From Candidatus Woesearchaeota archaeon (GTDB lineage Archaea > Nanobdellota > Nanobdellia > Woesearchaeales > DSVV01), in NCBI GenBank assembly GCA_016192995.1, contig JACPTB010000013.1, positions 1-64,000 on the forward strand: a DNA stretch of 64,000 nt. The letters are read 5' to 3'. The number at the start of each line of letters is the position of its first letter. The stretch's first letter is position 1. This document shows positions 18,824 to 26,800 of the stretch, piece by piece. The notes under the pieces were generated by a model, which was not told the origin of the DNA, did no database searches, and was given only the letters and a program-made list of their open reading frames with translations. A program made the translations under genes and the position numbers.

Positions 18824-19300
18824 TTACGGATTATTCGTAACATTTTCCGAAACAATTTCGACATCATTCCCAAGTTCTTTAAGCTCAGGCTTATGGGTCT
18901 TAAAAACTAAGTTATGGTTCTTAATAAATTCCTGAAAAGTCGTAGGAAATTCGGCTGTGCTTTGAACTCGAGTACAAGTTATTGCTTCGCCTTTGCCATT
19001 TTTCCGTTGCTTTATCCATTGAGTGTAAGCAGAATGGACGCTGTTTTCATATTTTTCATTAAACAGTTTTAACATCCATCCATCCCTTGTTGGTTTTTGT
19101 AAATAAATTCCAAAAGGTGCATAGACATACCTCTCAGCACCTTTTTCAAAATAGAAGAAATCATACTCACTATATACAGTATATCCCCCAAAATTACAGA
19201 GATATCGTACTCCTAAATTCTCCTGTTTTTTAATTTTTAAGCCAACACCAGCAACAACTATAAGTATAATCAGCAATGATAATGCAATCACTTTCTTCAT
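18824..19300 (-). CDS. Small exported or membrane-anchored hypothetical protein
   Basis: 158 residues from the ATG at 19300, chosen because a GGTGA ribosome-binding sequence lies just before it; an in-frame TTG at 19312 would place that site inside the gene. The N-terminus is a hydrophobic span (VIALSLLIILIVVAGVGL) followed by KIKKQ, a signal anchor. The rest (YLCNFGGYTVYSEYDFFYFEKGAERYVYAPFGIYL) is not recognised. A TATA box at 19333-19341 lies upstream, next to MITE copy E. Function unknown. Confidence 0.65.
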   Translation of the reverse strand: MKKVIALSLLIILIVVAGVGLKIKKQENLGVRYLCNFGGYTVYSEYDFFYFEKGAERYVYAPFGIYLQKPTRDGWMLKLFNEKYENSVHSAYTQWIKQRKNGKGEAITCTRVQSTAEFPTTFQEFIKNHNLVFKTHKPELKELGNDVEIVSENVTNNP

Positions 19301-19332
19301 ATCATTCACCAAGCAGCGAGAATTAAAGTTTA

Positions 19333-19341
19333 TTTATAAAT
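19333..19341 (-). promoter_or_regulatory. TATA box of the 19300 gene
   Basis: The sequence TTTATAAAT (palindromic core) lies about 36 bases before the ATG at 19300, leaving a short leader that contains the GGTGA ribosome-binding site. The left target-site duplication of MITE copy E begins six bases further upstream. Confidence 0.5.
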
Positions 19342-19355
19342 ATTATGATAAGAAA

Positions 19356-19519
19356 GGCGTTATTGAAAAGCTTGATGTTGCCATCAATATTGCGAAGCTA
19401 ATTGAAATCAAATTCGAGTACTTTTCGGAGTGCCAGAGAGAAAAGTACTATCTATGAACTATGCCAAAGCTGAGCCGATGGCAACCTTTGCTTTGCAAAG
19501 AGAGCTTTTCAATAACGCC
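19356..19519. mobile_element. MITE-like inverted-repeat element, copy E
   Basis: A 164-bp element with terminal inverted repeats GGCGTTATTGAAAAGCT ... AGCTTTTCAATAACGCC. It is flanked by the perfect 9-bp direct repeat GATAAGAAA at 19347-19355 and 19520-19528. The internal hairpin at 19417-19449 has stem AGTACTTTTC / GAAAAGTACT around the conserved loop CGGAGTGCCAGAGAG. Compared with copies A-D (stem GGATTTTTC / GAAAAATCC) both stem strands have changed together, so pairing is preserved. No coding frame is supported. Confidence 0.88.
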
Positions 19520-19550
19520 GATAAGAAAAGAGAAAATAAAAAGGAAAAAC

Positions 19551-19901
19551 TTAATGTTGTTCTTCTTCACCAAAATTCTCACTAGCTTCGCCTTCAGGAA
19601 CAAGATCTTCCTGAGGTGCTTCTTCTGCTGGTTGTTCTGGTGCAGGTTCTTGAGCAGGAGTTCCTTGAGCTTTACCAATCACTTCAGCAAAACCAAGTTT
19701 CTTTAAAACTTTAGTTACTCTAACTCTAACTTCATCCCCTTCATTGGTGTTAGGTACAAATAAGACAAACCCTCGCTTTTTCGCAATACCGTCTCCTTTT
19801 TCACCAACTGCCTCAATCTTTACATCCAACTCTTCTCCAACTTTCACTGGAGCAAAACTTCTTTGTGGCCTAAAACCACCATAGTTATTATTTCCATACA
19901 T
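19551..19901 (-). CDS. TRAM-domain protein with acidic C-terminal tail
   Basis: 116 residues. A TRAM domain spans about residues 16-72 (VKVGEELDVKIEAVGEKGDGIAKKRGFVLFVPN, GDEVRVRVTKVLKKLGFAEVIG). It is followed by an acidic, Pro/Gln-rich tail of about 40 residues. Stand-alone TRAM proteins are small archaeal RNA-binding proteins proposed to act as RNA chaperones; binding here is inferred from the fold. An AGGTGA ribosome-binding sequence lies about 8 bases before the ATG. It lies downstream of radA on the same strand, separated by a long perfect hairpin. Confidence 0.9.
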   Translation of the reverse strand: MYGNNNYGGFRPQRSFAPVKVGEELDVKIEAVGEKGDGIAKKRGFVLFVPNTNEGDEVRVRVTKVLKKLGFAEVIGKAQGTPAQEPAPEQPAEEAPQEDLVPEGEASENFGEEEQH

Positions 19902-19920
19902 ACTAAATTCACCTATCTAA

Positions 19921-19968
19921 CTTATTTTATTAAGCATTAACACGATTGTTAATGCTTAATAAAATAAG
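19921..19968. repeat. Perfect 22-bp-arm hairpin between the TRAM gene and radA
   Basis: Arms 19921-19942 and 19947-19968 are exact reverse complements with the 4-base loop CGAT. The arm starts CTTATTTTATTAAGCATTAA. It could end radA transcription or bind a regulator of the TRAM gene, whose ATG lies 20 bases downstream on the minus strand. It is not a member of the MITE family (no terminal GGC/GCC, no direct repeats). Confidence 0.8.
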
Positions 19969-20026
19969 ATTATAAAACTCTTTATAAAGTTATTGAAATG
20001 AAGGTAAAATTAAAAAAAATAAAGGA

Positions 20027-21085
20027 TTAAACATCCCTAATTCCTTCTTCTTTTACCACAAATACAGCTTCTGCATCAGCAAGATTAGGCGCATCTAATA
20101 ATTTAGCTACTCTAGTTCCTTTCTTGCCTTTTCGTAAGTAAATTCTGAAGGTGGAGTTATGGCCAACAATATGCCCGCCAATTGATTCAGTTGGGTCGCC
20201 AAAAAACTGATCAGGTCTAGCCATAACTTGATTGGTAACATAGACGCATAAGTTATAGACATCAGCAAGTTTTGCTAAAACATGCATATGTTTGTTTAAT
20301 TTTTGCTGCCGATCAGCAAGTGTCCCCCTTCCCACATATTCTGCCCTGAAATGCGCAGTTAAAGAATCAACAACTATTAGTTTTACATTAAGGTTTTTTT
20401 TGGTAATTAATTCTTCAACCTGCTCTGCTAACACCATTTGATGGTCAGAGTTATATGCACGCGCGACTTTGATTTGTTTCAAGACTCTTTCAGGATCCAA
20501 ACCAACACCTTTTGCGAATTGAATAATTCTTTCAGGTCTGAACGTATTCTCAGTATCAAGGTAAACAGCTACTGCATCAGGTATCTGTTTAATCATGTTG
20601 ACACATAATTGATGTGCTACTTGAGTCTTGCTGCTCCCATATTGACCATAACACTCAGTTATTGCACCAGTTTCAAACCCACCGGCAAGTATAGTATCAA
20701 AAGCATTGCTTCCGGTGCTAAGACGGATTACTTGCTCACGCTTTTTAAGAATATCTTCAGCGCTTTCAAATCCCATATCAATAGAACTTCGAGATGCTTG
20801 AATTAATTTTCTGGCAACAACTTCACTTATTCCTGCAGCATTGACCAATTCTCCGGGGGTTGCTACAGCAATAGCCATGACCGTATCAAAGCCGGCTAAG
20901 CGTAATTTTTCAGCAGTAGCTGCGCCAACTCCTGGTAAGGATTCTAATCCTTGGATCTTTCCAGGTTTTTTATCTTTGCCATCACTGACAAAATCTGTAG
21001 CCTCCTCACTAGTTGTATTGATATCTTCTTCCATATTCTCATACAAATCATCCTGTTCTTCTTCTGCCATTTTTTTTGCTAACAT
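20027..21085 (-). CDS. radA: RadA recombinase
   Basis: 352 residues from the ATG at 21085. That start follows an AAGGTGAT ribosome-binding site; an upstream GTG lies inside the site itself. An acidic N-terminal tail and a helix-hairpin-helix domain (LPGVGAATAEKLRLAGF) precede the RecA core. The core has Walker A at about 147-154, Walker B (LIVVDSL), the L2 region (TNQVMARPDQFFGDPTESIGGHIVGH) and STFRIYLRKGKKGTR. It forms filaments on ssDNA for strand exchange. Walker A reads GQYGSSKT: the usually invariant Gly before Lys153 is Ser152, checked directly in the codons. Otherwise the family features are complete and the length is near normal. Confidence 0.96.
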   Translation of the reverse strand: MLAKKMAEEEQDDLYENMEEDINTTSEEATDFVSDGKDKKPGKIQGLESLPGVGAATAEKLRLAGFDTVMAIAVATPGELVNAAGISEVVARKLIQASRSSIDMGFESAEDILKKREQVIRLSTGSNAFDTILAGGFETGAITECYGQYGSSKTQVAHQLCVNMIKQIPDAVAVYLDTENTFRPERIIQFAKGVGLDPERVLKQIKVARAYNSDHQMVLAEQVEELITKKNLNVKLIVVDSLTAHFRAEYVGRGTLADRQQKLNKHMHVLAKLADVYNLCVYVTNQVMARPDQFFGDPTESIGGHIVGHNSTFRIYLRKGKKGTRVAKLLDAPNLADAEAVFVVKEEGIRDV

Positions 21086-21284
21086 AGGTATCACCTTCTT
21101 TATTTTATATTTATTGAATTTTTAGTACCCTAAACTCCTTAATAAGCTCGACTGCGACTTTTCCGAAAATACGTATCCGTAATCCGAATATCTCTACAAA
21201 AAAAACAAAAAAACTCCCAAAAAACAAGGAGTTATAAGCTCATTTTCCGAAAATTTCGGAAAGGTTTTGTGCCTTTTTTATTCC

Positions 21285-21548
21285 TTATTGAGACAATGCA
21301 TGTTGTTCGTCATCATGTAGAATAAGGTATTCATAGGCTTTTCCTAAGGCAATCATTGCTCTTGGCAGATCATTGACGCGATAAGAATTCGTCCTTTGCC
21401 ATTGGCCTTGTTTATCCTTATAAACTCGGTCTAAGGAAATGGTCTTAAAATCTCCTTCTTCACCAAGTTTATTTTGCACAGGGTTTTTCCAGATCGTTGC
21501 TGAAATAGCTCCTGCTCTTATTTTCTTTAAAGGTTGGTTTTTTTCCAT
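21285..21548 (-). CDS. Small conserved hypothetical protein
   Basis: 87 residues from the ATG at 21548, chosen because a strong AAGGAGGG ribosome-binding site stands about 8 bases before it; an upstream in-frame start would include that site. The protein reads IRAGAISATIWKNP ... FKTISLDRVYKDKQGQWQRTNSYRVNDLPRAMIALGKAYEYLIL. I recognise the pattern [IF]RAGA-[IV]-[ST]AT-[IV]W ... SLDR-YKD ... W--TNS as a small family scattered through bacteria and DPANN archaea, without a named function. A beta-rich fold with a final helix is likely. Nothing indicates an enzyme. Confidence 0.75.
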   Translation of the reverse strand: MEKNQPLKKIRAGAISATIWKNPVQNKLGEEGDFKTISLDRVYKDKQGQWQRTNSYRVNDLPRAMIALGKAYEYLILHDDEQHALSQ

Positions 21549-21849
21549 AGTTGACTCCCTCCTTGCTTTTCGCATTTTATTTCATCTTCGCATAGAGCGA
21601 AGTGGAGTATGAATATAAGCCACAGAGCAGTTTCCTGCAAAGTGGTGTAGGGGTGTACATATTGTCCAGAATTTCTGAACAATAATTATATCAGTGAAAA
21701 ACTTGTTTATATACCTCACAACGCCATGTCCACTAATAACGCTAAATTGCTCTATAAATTAAGAATTCATGCTCATCAAGCTCTATAATCCACAAGACAT
21801 CGCGTGTCCAGTGCTTATAATAAAGTTATAATATTAGAATACCGAAAAC
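21549..21849. other. Divergent intergenic region with a near-palindrome
   Basis: This 300-base stretch between the 87-residue gene and scpB has no credible gene or tRNA. It holds ATTGTCCAGAA-T-TTCTGAACAAT at 21661-21683, an inverted repeat with 10 of 11 matching pairs that could be an operator, and AT-rich promoter sequence for both sides. Confidence 0.4.
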
Positions 21850-21857
21850 TATAAATA
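21850..21857 (+). promoter_or_regulatory. TATA box of scpB
   Basis: TATAAATA is centred about 27 bases before the ATG at 21880, giving a leaderless transcript. Confidence 0.6.
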
Positions 21858-21879
21858 ACTACCAACGCTTTGCAAGATC

Positions 21880-22671
21880 ATGCAAGACTTGCGTAATCAG
21901 CTTGAAGCATTATTATTTGCCTGCGGAAAGAAGATTTCTGTTGAAGAATTACAGTTTTTAATAGGTAATTTGCCGCTTGAAGTGATTAAAGAAAATTTAG
22001 AAGCATTGCAGCGTTCTTATGAAGAAAGGAACTCTCCATTAATGATCATGGAGGAAAATGATGGCTGGAAATTAACTGCGAGAGAGAAATATCTTCCTTT
22101 AGTGCAAAAGATCAATCCCCATACAGAATTGTCAAAAACTATTATGGAAACACTGGCAGTTATTGCTTGGAAACAGCCAATTATGCAAAGTGAAGTGATC
22201 CATATTCGTACGAATAAAGCATATGAGCATATTGACGAATTGGAAAAAATGGGTTTTATAGGTAAAGAAAAGTATGGAAGAACTTATATAATTAAATTAA
22301 CCCAGAAATTCTTTGATTATTTTGATTTGTCAAATAATGCAGCAGCTCGCGAAGTATTTAAAGATATCAAAGTAGATGAAGAACTGCAGAAGAAAATGGA
22401 TGAGTTTAAAGAAGAAGAATTAGCAAAAAACAAAGAAATTGAAGACACGGAAAAAACTGAAGACATCTACAAAAAAGATGAACGTGAAGAAATGCTTAAT
22501 GAAGACGAAATTGATGAAAAAGAAGAAGCATTTATTGAAGGCTACGAAGATAATAAAGCAGAAAATGCTGAAAAACAGCCAAAGACTGAAGAGAAAAAAC
22601 AACAAAAGGATCAAGATGCTTCAGATCAAATGCAAGAAATGTGGTCAAATAATGAACTACCAGCCTCTTAA
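21880..22671 (+). CDS. scpB: Segregation and condensation protein B (ScpB)
   Basis: 263 residues. The first 160 form the two winged-helix domains of ScpB (LRNQLEALLFACGKKISVEEL, WKLTAREKYLPLVQKI, LSKTIMETLAVIAWKQPIMQSEVIHIR, LEKMGFIGKEKYGRTYIIKLTQKFFDYF). The last 100 are a very acidic, low-complexity tail rich in E, K and D. ScpB dimers work with ScpA kleisin and SMC in chromosome condensation; neither partner gene is in the window, unlike the usual bacterial scpA-scpB pairing. The TATA box position supports this start. Confidence 0.92.
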   Translation: MQDLRNQLEALLFACGKKISVEELQFLIGNLPLEVIKENLEALQRSYEERNSPLMIMEENDGWKLTAREKYLPLVQKINPHTELSKTIMETLAVIAWKQPIMQSEVIHIRTNKAYEHIDELEKMGFIGKEKYGRTYIIKLTQKFFDYFDLSNNAAAREVFKDIKVDEELQKKMDEFKEEELAKNKEIEDTEKTEDIYKKDEREEMLNEDEIDEKEEAFIEGYEDNKAENAEKQPKTEEKKQQKDQDASDQMQEMWSNNELPAS

Positions 22672-22786
22672 GAACATTTCTTCTGCAACCATTAAAAAAT
22701 GTGTTTTTTGTAATTTTTCCATTAAGGTCAAAAAATATATCACCCAGGAAATTAAGAAAACAACTGGTTTGCCTTCTTTAACGTAG
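22652..22786 (+). CDS. Putative 44-residue CxxC microprotein overlapping the end of scpB
   Basis: An ATG at 22652 opens a 44-residue frame that overlaps the last 20 bases of scpB and ends in TAG at 22786, just before a hairpin. It reads MNYQPLKNISSATIKKCVFC followed by NFSIKVKKYITQEIKKTTGLPSLT. One CxxC knuckle and a basic character suggest a small metal- or nucleic-acid-binding peptide. Overlap with the preceding gene and the hairpin after its stop favour it being real. No family is recognised and the short length leaves doubt. Confidence 0.4.
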   Translation: MNYQPLKNISSATIKKCVFCNFSIKVKKYITQEIKKTTGLPSLT

Positions 22787-22793
22787 ATTTATG

Positions 22794-22824
22794 GAGAACT
22801 TTGCAAGTATTTTGCAAAGTTCTC
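22794..22824 (+). terminator. Hairpin after scpB and the microprotein
   Basis: GAGAACTTTGCAA (22794-22806) pairs exactly with TTGCAAAGTTCTC (22812-22824) around a 5-base loop. It begins eight bases after the microprotein stop, so it is a likely 3'-end structure of the scpB transcript, though no T-tract follows. Confidence 0.5.
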
Positions 22825-22838
22825 TAAGTAGAAAAGTA

Positions 22839-22881
22839 GAAAATTTTGCTCTGTCGAAATTTTCTGCGCAGCAAAATTTTC
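22839..22881. repeat. Inverted repeat upstream of the 22933 gene
   Basis: GAAAATTTTGCT (22839-22850) pairs exactly with AGCAAAATTTTC (22870-22881). It lies just before the ATATATAAA promoter sequence of the next gene and could be regulatory. Confidence 0.45.
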
Positions 22882-22932
22882 CCAAAAATATATAAACCCC
22901 TCTTCCTTTAAAAGACAAAAGAGGTTTTATAA

Positions 22933-23358
22933 ATGGAAAGAAATATGCTCTACCTATCAGGGATGGTGTTTTTAGTGCTTATGGTGGCTTTATTTACCAA
23001 TGCCAACACTCTTTCCACACCTACAGGAAATGTTATTGGTGGCAAGCTAGGGAATCTCAAAGGTCTTCCAGGAACTCATAATCTTGCAGTTCCTGATCAT
23101 TTAAACCAACCAGGAAAAGTGATATTTGAAGGAAGAGAATATAAAAACTACTGCCTTAGTGATGAGCATCCAGAGTATAAATATACTCAATCAAGAAACT
23201 ATCTTAAAAGATTTTTCATTGCAGATAATCAAATAAAATCAGCATGGACTAATTGCGAAGTTACTGATCAAATATGTGAAAAAGGTCGATGCACTGGTGC
23301 TTATGATCCTCGAAAAATCCCTAATAAAGATGAATTTCAGCGAGAGGTTTGGAAATAA
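22933..23358 (+). CDS. Small exported Cys-containing protein, tandem paralog 1
   Basis: 141 residues. The hydrophobic N-terminus (LYLSGMVFLVLMVALFTNA) acts as signal or anchor. It is followed by TPTGNVIGGK and a soluble part with YKNYCLSDEH, NCEVTDQICEKGRCTG. The Cys spacing and layout match the next gene, so the two are tandem duplicates. The TGN-[VS]-I stretch directly after the hydrophobic segment also occurs in the neighbour and recalls exported DPANN proteins. Function unknown; disulfides outside the cell are likely. Confidence 0.7.
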   Translation: MERNMLYLSGMVFLVLMVALFTNANTLSTPTGNVIGGKLGNLKGLPGTHNLAVPDHLNQPGKVIFEGREYKNYCLSDEHPEYKYTQSRNYLKRFFIADNQIKSAWTNCEVTDQICEKGRCTGAYDPRKIPNKDEFQREVWK

Positions 23359-23709
23359 ATGAAAACTACCCTGTATTATCTCAGCGCAATAGCTTTAATA
23401 GTACTAACGGTAAGCTTATTCGCAAAAGCAAACAATCAATCAATAACAGGTAATAGTATTTATGATAATCCGGCGCTTTTCTCAAACAGATGTGAAACTT
23501 ATTATGATAATAGCCTATTATTTGGTGGGACAATTTACCATAATTACTGTTATGTTAATAAAAACGATCTTAAAGAATATCTTCATAAATATGAATGTTT
23601 TGCAGGTCATATGATGACGCGTGATGTAGACTGCCAAGCATCAGGAAAAGTCTGTTCTAAAAACAGATGTATTCGCCCGCCAAAAACAAGGAAATATACG
23701 AATTCATAA
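23359..23709 (+). CDS. Small exported Cys-containing protein, tandem paralog 2
   Basis: 116 residues. The start codon directly follows the stop of paralog 1. Signal or anchor segment TLYYLSAIALIVLTVSLFAKA, then SITGNSIYDN and a soluble domain with YHNYCYV, CFAGHMM and CQASGKVCSKNRCI. The conserved Y-[KH]-NYC and C-x5-C-x3-RC elements align with paralog 1. No family name is recognised. Likely expressed with paralog 1 as a pair of surface or secreted proteins. Confidence 0.7.
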   Translation: MKTTLYYLSAIALIVLTVSLFAKANNQSITGNSIYDNPALFSNRCETYYDNSLLFGGTIYHNYCYVNKNDLKEYLHKYECFAGHMMTRDVDCQASGKVCSKNRCIRPPKTRKYTNS

Positions 23710-23743
23710 AGAGAGGGTAACTAGTATCTTAAAACATTGAATT

Positions 23744-23770
23744 CATCGTTTATACGGCGTATAAACGATG
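23744..23770. promoter_or_regulatory. Perfect palindrome upstream of gyrA
   Basis: CATCGTTTATAC (23744-23755) and GTATAAACGATG (23759-23770) are exact reverse complements around GGC. The repeat lies about 15 bases before the gyrA TATA box, a position where a regulator could act. It could equally end the preceding transcript. Confidence 0.5.
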
Positions 23771-23785
23771 TTCTAAAAGAAAAGA

Positions 23786-23797
23786 TTTTTAAATAAA
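23786..23797 (+). promoter_or_regulatory. TATA box of gyrA
   Basis: TTTTTAAATAAA is centred about 25 bases before the ATG at 23816, giving a leaderless start. Confidence 0.55.
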
Positions 23798-23815
23798 CTC
23801 CCTTTCGAAATCACT

Positions 23816-26800
23816 ATGAAACGAGATGAGAAAGGTTCTAATCTTAACCCTGAAAAAAGTGCTTCTCACGATGAAAATGTTCCGGTCTTAGATTCTCATA
23901 TTATTGAAAAACCTATTGAACAAGAAATGAAAACAGCATATCTTGATTATGCAATGTCAGTTATTATTGGAAGGGCATTGCCAGACATTAGGGATGGTTT
24001 AAAGCCTGTTCATCGAAGAATTCTCTATGCAATGTACGATATGGGGATGCTGCATAATAAGCCTTTTAAGAAGAGTGCAAGAATAGTTGGTGAATGTTTT
24101 GTAAAAGATACACTAGTAGCAACTTCTCGAGGATTAATTCCAATCCAATATATTGAGAAAGGAGATGTTGTATCTACGCAAAAGGGTGAGCATAAAGTTA
24201 CTGAATTATATGAAATGCCTGAGAAAAAATTATTAAAAATTATTCTAAAAAATGGAACTTCAAATACAGTTACACCATCGCAAAAATTTAAAGTGATTAA
24301 TGGGGAGTTAGAGTTTGTATGGAAGGAAGCAAAAGATTTGAATGAAGAAGATTATGTAATGGTCAAAAATGTTTATCCGAATATTAAAAAAGAGGTTTTG
24401 CTTGGTAAGTTCAATAATAAGAGAATTTATCTTAATAAAAATATTGCTTATGTATTAGGCCAATTATTATCAGATGGATGGGTAGAAAAAGGATATAATC
24501 ATAGGAAAGGCTTTCGTTGCGGCTTTTGTTCAAATTCTGTTGAAGTAATTACTAAAATCAAAGAAATTCTGCAACAGGAGTTTAATTATGAAGCAACAGT
24601 AGAATATAAAGAAAAAGAAATAATAACTGCTTCAGGAAGTCTTTTGTTAAGTAAACTTCAAACAGTGCGAATTAATGCGACTGCAATAAATCAATTCTTA
24701 GTGCAAGCATTTAACCTTGAAGGTGTAAATGCGTATACTAAAATAATTCCAAAACAAATATTTCAATCACCTCAGTCTGTAGTGTTTTCTCTTATTTCAG
24801 GTATGATTGATGGTGATGGCAGTGTTCACAACAAAAGGAATCAAATTCACTATGGAAGTATCTCAGAAAAAATGATTGACCAACTGCAAATATTGCTTCA
24901 GTCTCTTGGCGTTATGAGTAGAAAATCAGTAACTACCAAATTACTTGGGGGTGTCATTAATCAACGAAAAATAATGAGCAAGCATCCTTTTTATAATTTA
25001 GAAATAGAAGGAAGGTTTGCAGTGCAATTAGCCAAACAATTACAGCTTCAGCATGAAATAAAAGCTGAGAGGGTTGCTAATTTTAAAAAAAAAATGTTGA
25101 AGGTAAGTCATTTTGACGAAATTCCTTATGCAGGGAAAGTTCTTTTTGAGGAATTATCCAAGCATCATCTTGGTAGTGGTTGGTATAAGGATAAGATCAA
25201 TTCAAAATATTCTGACGTTATAAATCATATTTTAGAAAATAACATTTTCTTTTTAAAAATTGAAAAGGTTGCAGAAGCAAAGAGTGACAAAACATACGAT
25301 ATTCAAGTTGAACATGAACACGAATTTATAGCGAATGGTATGATCTCTCATAATTGTCTCGGAAAATATCATCCACATGGTGATTCAGCTGTTTATGAAT
25401 CATTAGTAAGAATGGCTCAGGATTTTTCACTGCGTTATTTATTAGTCGATGGTCAAGGTAATTTTGGAAGTATCGACGGTGATTCAGCAGCCGCAATGAG
25501 GTACTGCATTACCGGTGATAGTTTAGTTATTACTAATGATGGGTTAGTAAGAATTGATGAAATTTCAAAACAAGAAAATATTAACATCAAAGTTCTTTCA
25601 AAAGATAAACAGGTTCATGCAGCTTCAAAATGGTTTGATTCAGGTCAACACCCAACCTTAAAAATTATTACGAATAAAGGATATTCTTTAACTGGTACGT
25701 ACAATCACCCAGTACTTACTATGACTGCTAATGAAATAGGCAAGCCCATCTTTGAATGGAAACTACTTGAACATATCCACGAAGGAGAGTTTGTTGTTAT
25801 TGATCGTTCAACAGATACGTTCTGGCCAGAAAAGCAGAAAGAATTAGTATCTTATTATCCTGAAATTAGAAAAACAAGAAAACCAAGAACATTGCCGCAG
25901 TATCTTAATCAAGATCTCGGATATATTTTAGGATCTTTCATTTCAGAAGGAACGTTGAATGCTGATAATAAAATAGAGTTTTGTAATACAGATATAAATT
26001 GGATTAATGCATTATCAGCAGTGTGGAATAAATTATTTCCTGATACAAGGTTGCATTTTTTCAAGAGAAAACCAAGTTCGTATGGTAAAAAAGAATATTA
26101 TAGGTTAGAATGTCATGGTCGTTATACATTAGAGTTTCTCCGAAATATTGGTTTAACAGCAACTAAATCAGCCAAGAGAGCTGTTCCAAAACTGATATTT
26201 CAATCACCTAAAGAAGTTGTTGCTTCATTTTTAAAAGCATATTTTGAAGGAGATGGAAGTATAAGCTATGCTCATAAAATGATAGAACTAAGTTGCTGTT
26301 CAAAAAGTGAAGGATTAATAACAGAATTACAAATTTTACTGTTGCGTTTTGGTATTGATAGTTTCAAAAGATACGATAAATACAGAGAAATTTGGAAACT
26401 ATATCTCCGTGGAAAACGAAATGTTCTTAGATTTTACAAAGAAATAGGATTCTTGTCAGATTATAAAATGAAGAAATTAGAATATGTTCTTTATAACTAC
26501 AAAAAAGAGTCCTCAAGCACTGATTATGTTCCTTTTATCTCTGATTTTATAAGAAGCAGAACAGATGATTCATTTACTCAAAAAAACAATTTTGATCGTT
26601 ATGGAACAATGGAAAAAAACTATCATACTATTTCAAAAATTCTTTTAGAAAAAACAAAAGTTGATCATGCTTCATTATTTGAGTATTTTCTAACGTACAA
26701 TTATTTATTTGACAAAGTTCTTGCAAAGCAAGAAGCAGGTATTCAAAAAGTGTTCTCATTAAGAGTCGATAGCAATTGTCATTCTTTTATTAGCAATGGT

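Noticed and set aside
22439-22786. 115-codon Lys-rich frame overlapping the acidic tail of scpB
   Set aside because: The upstream part is the shifted reading of an E/K-rich coding tail; only the last 44 codons from 22652 look plausible as a gene.
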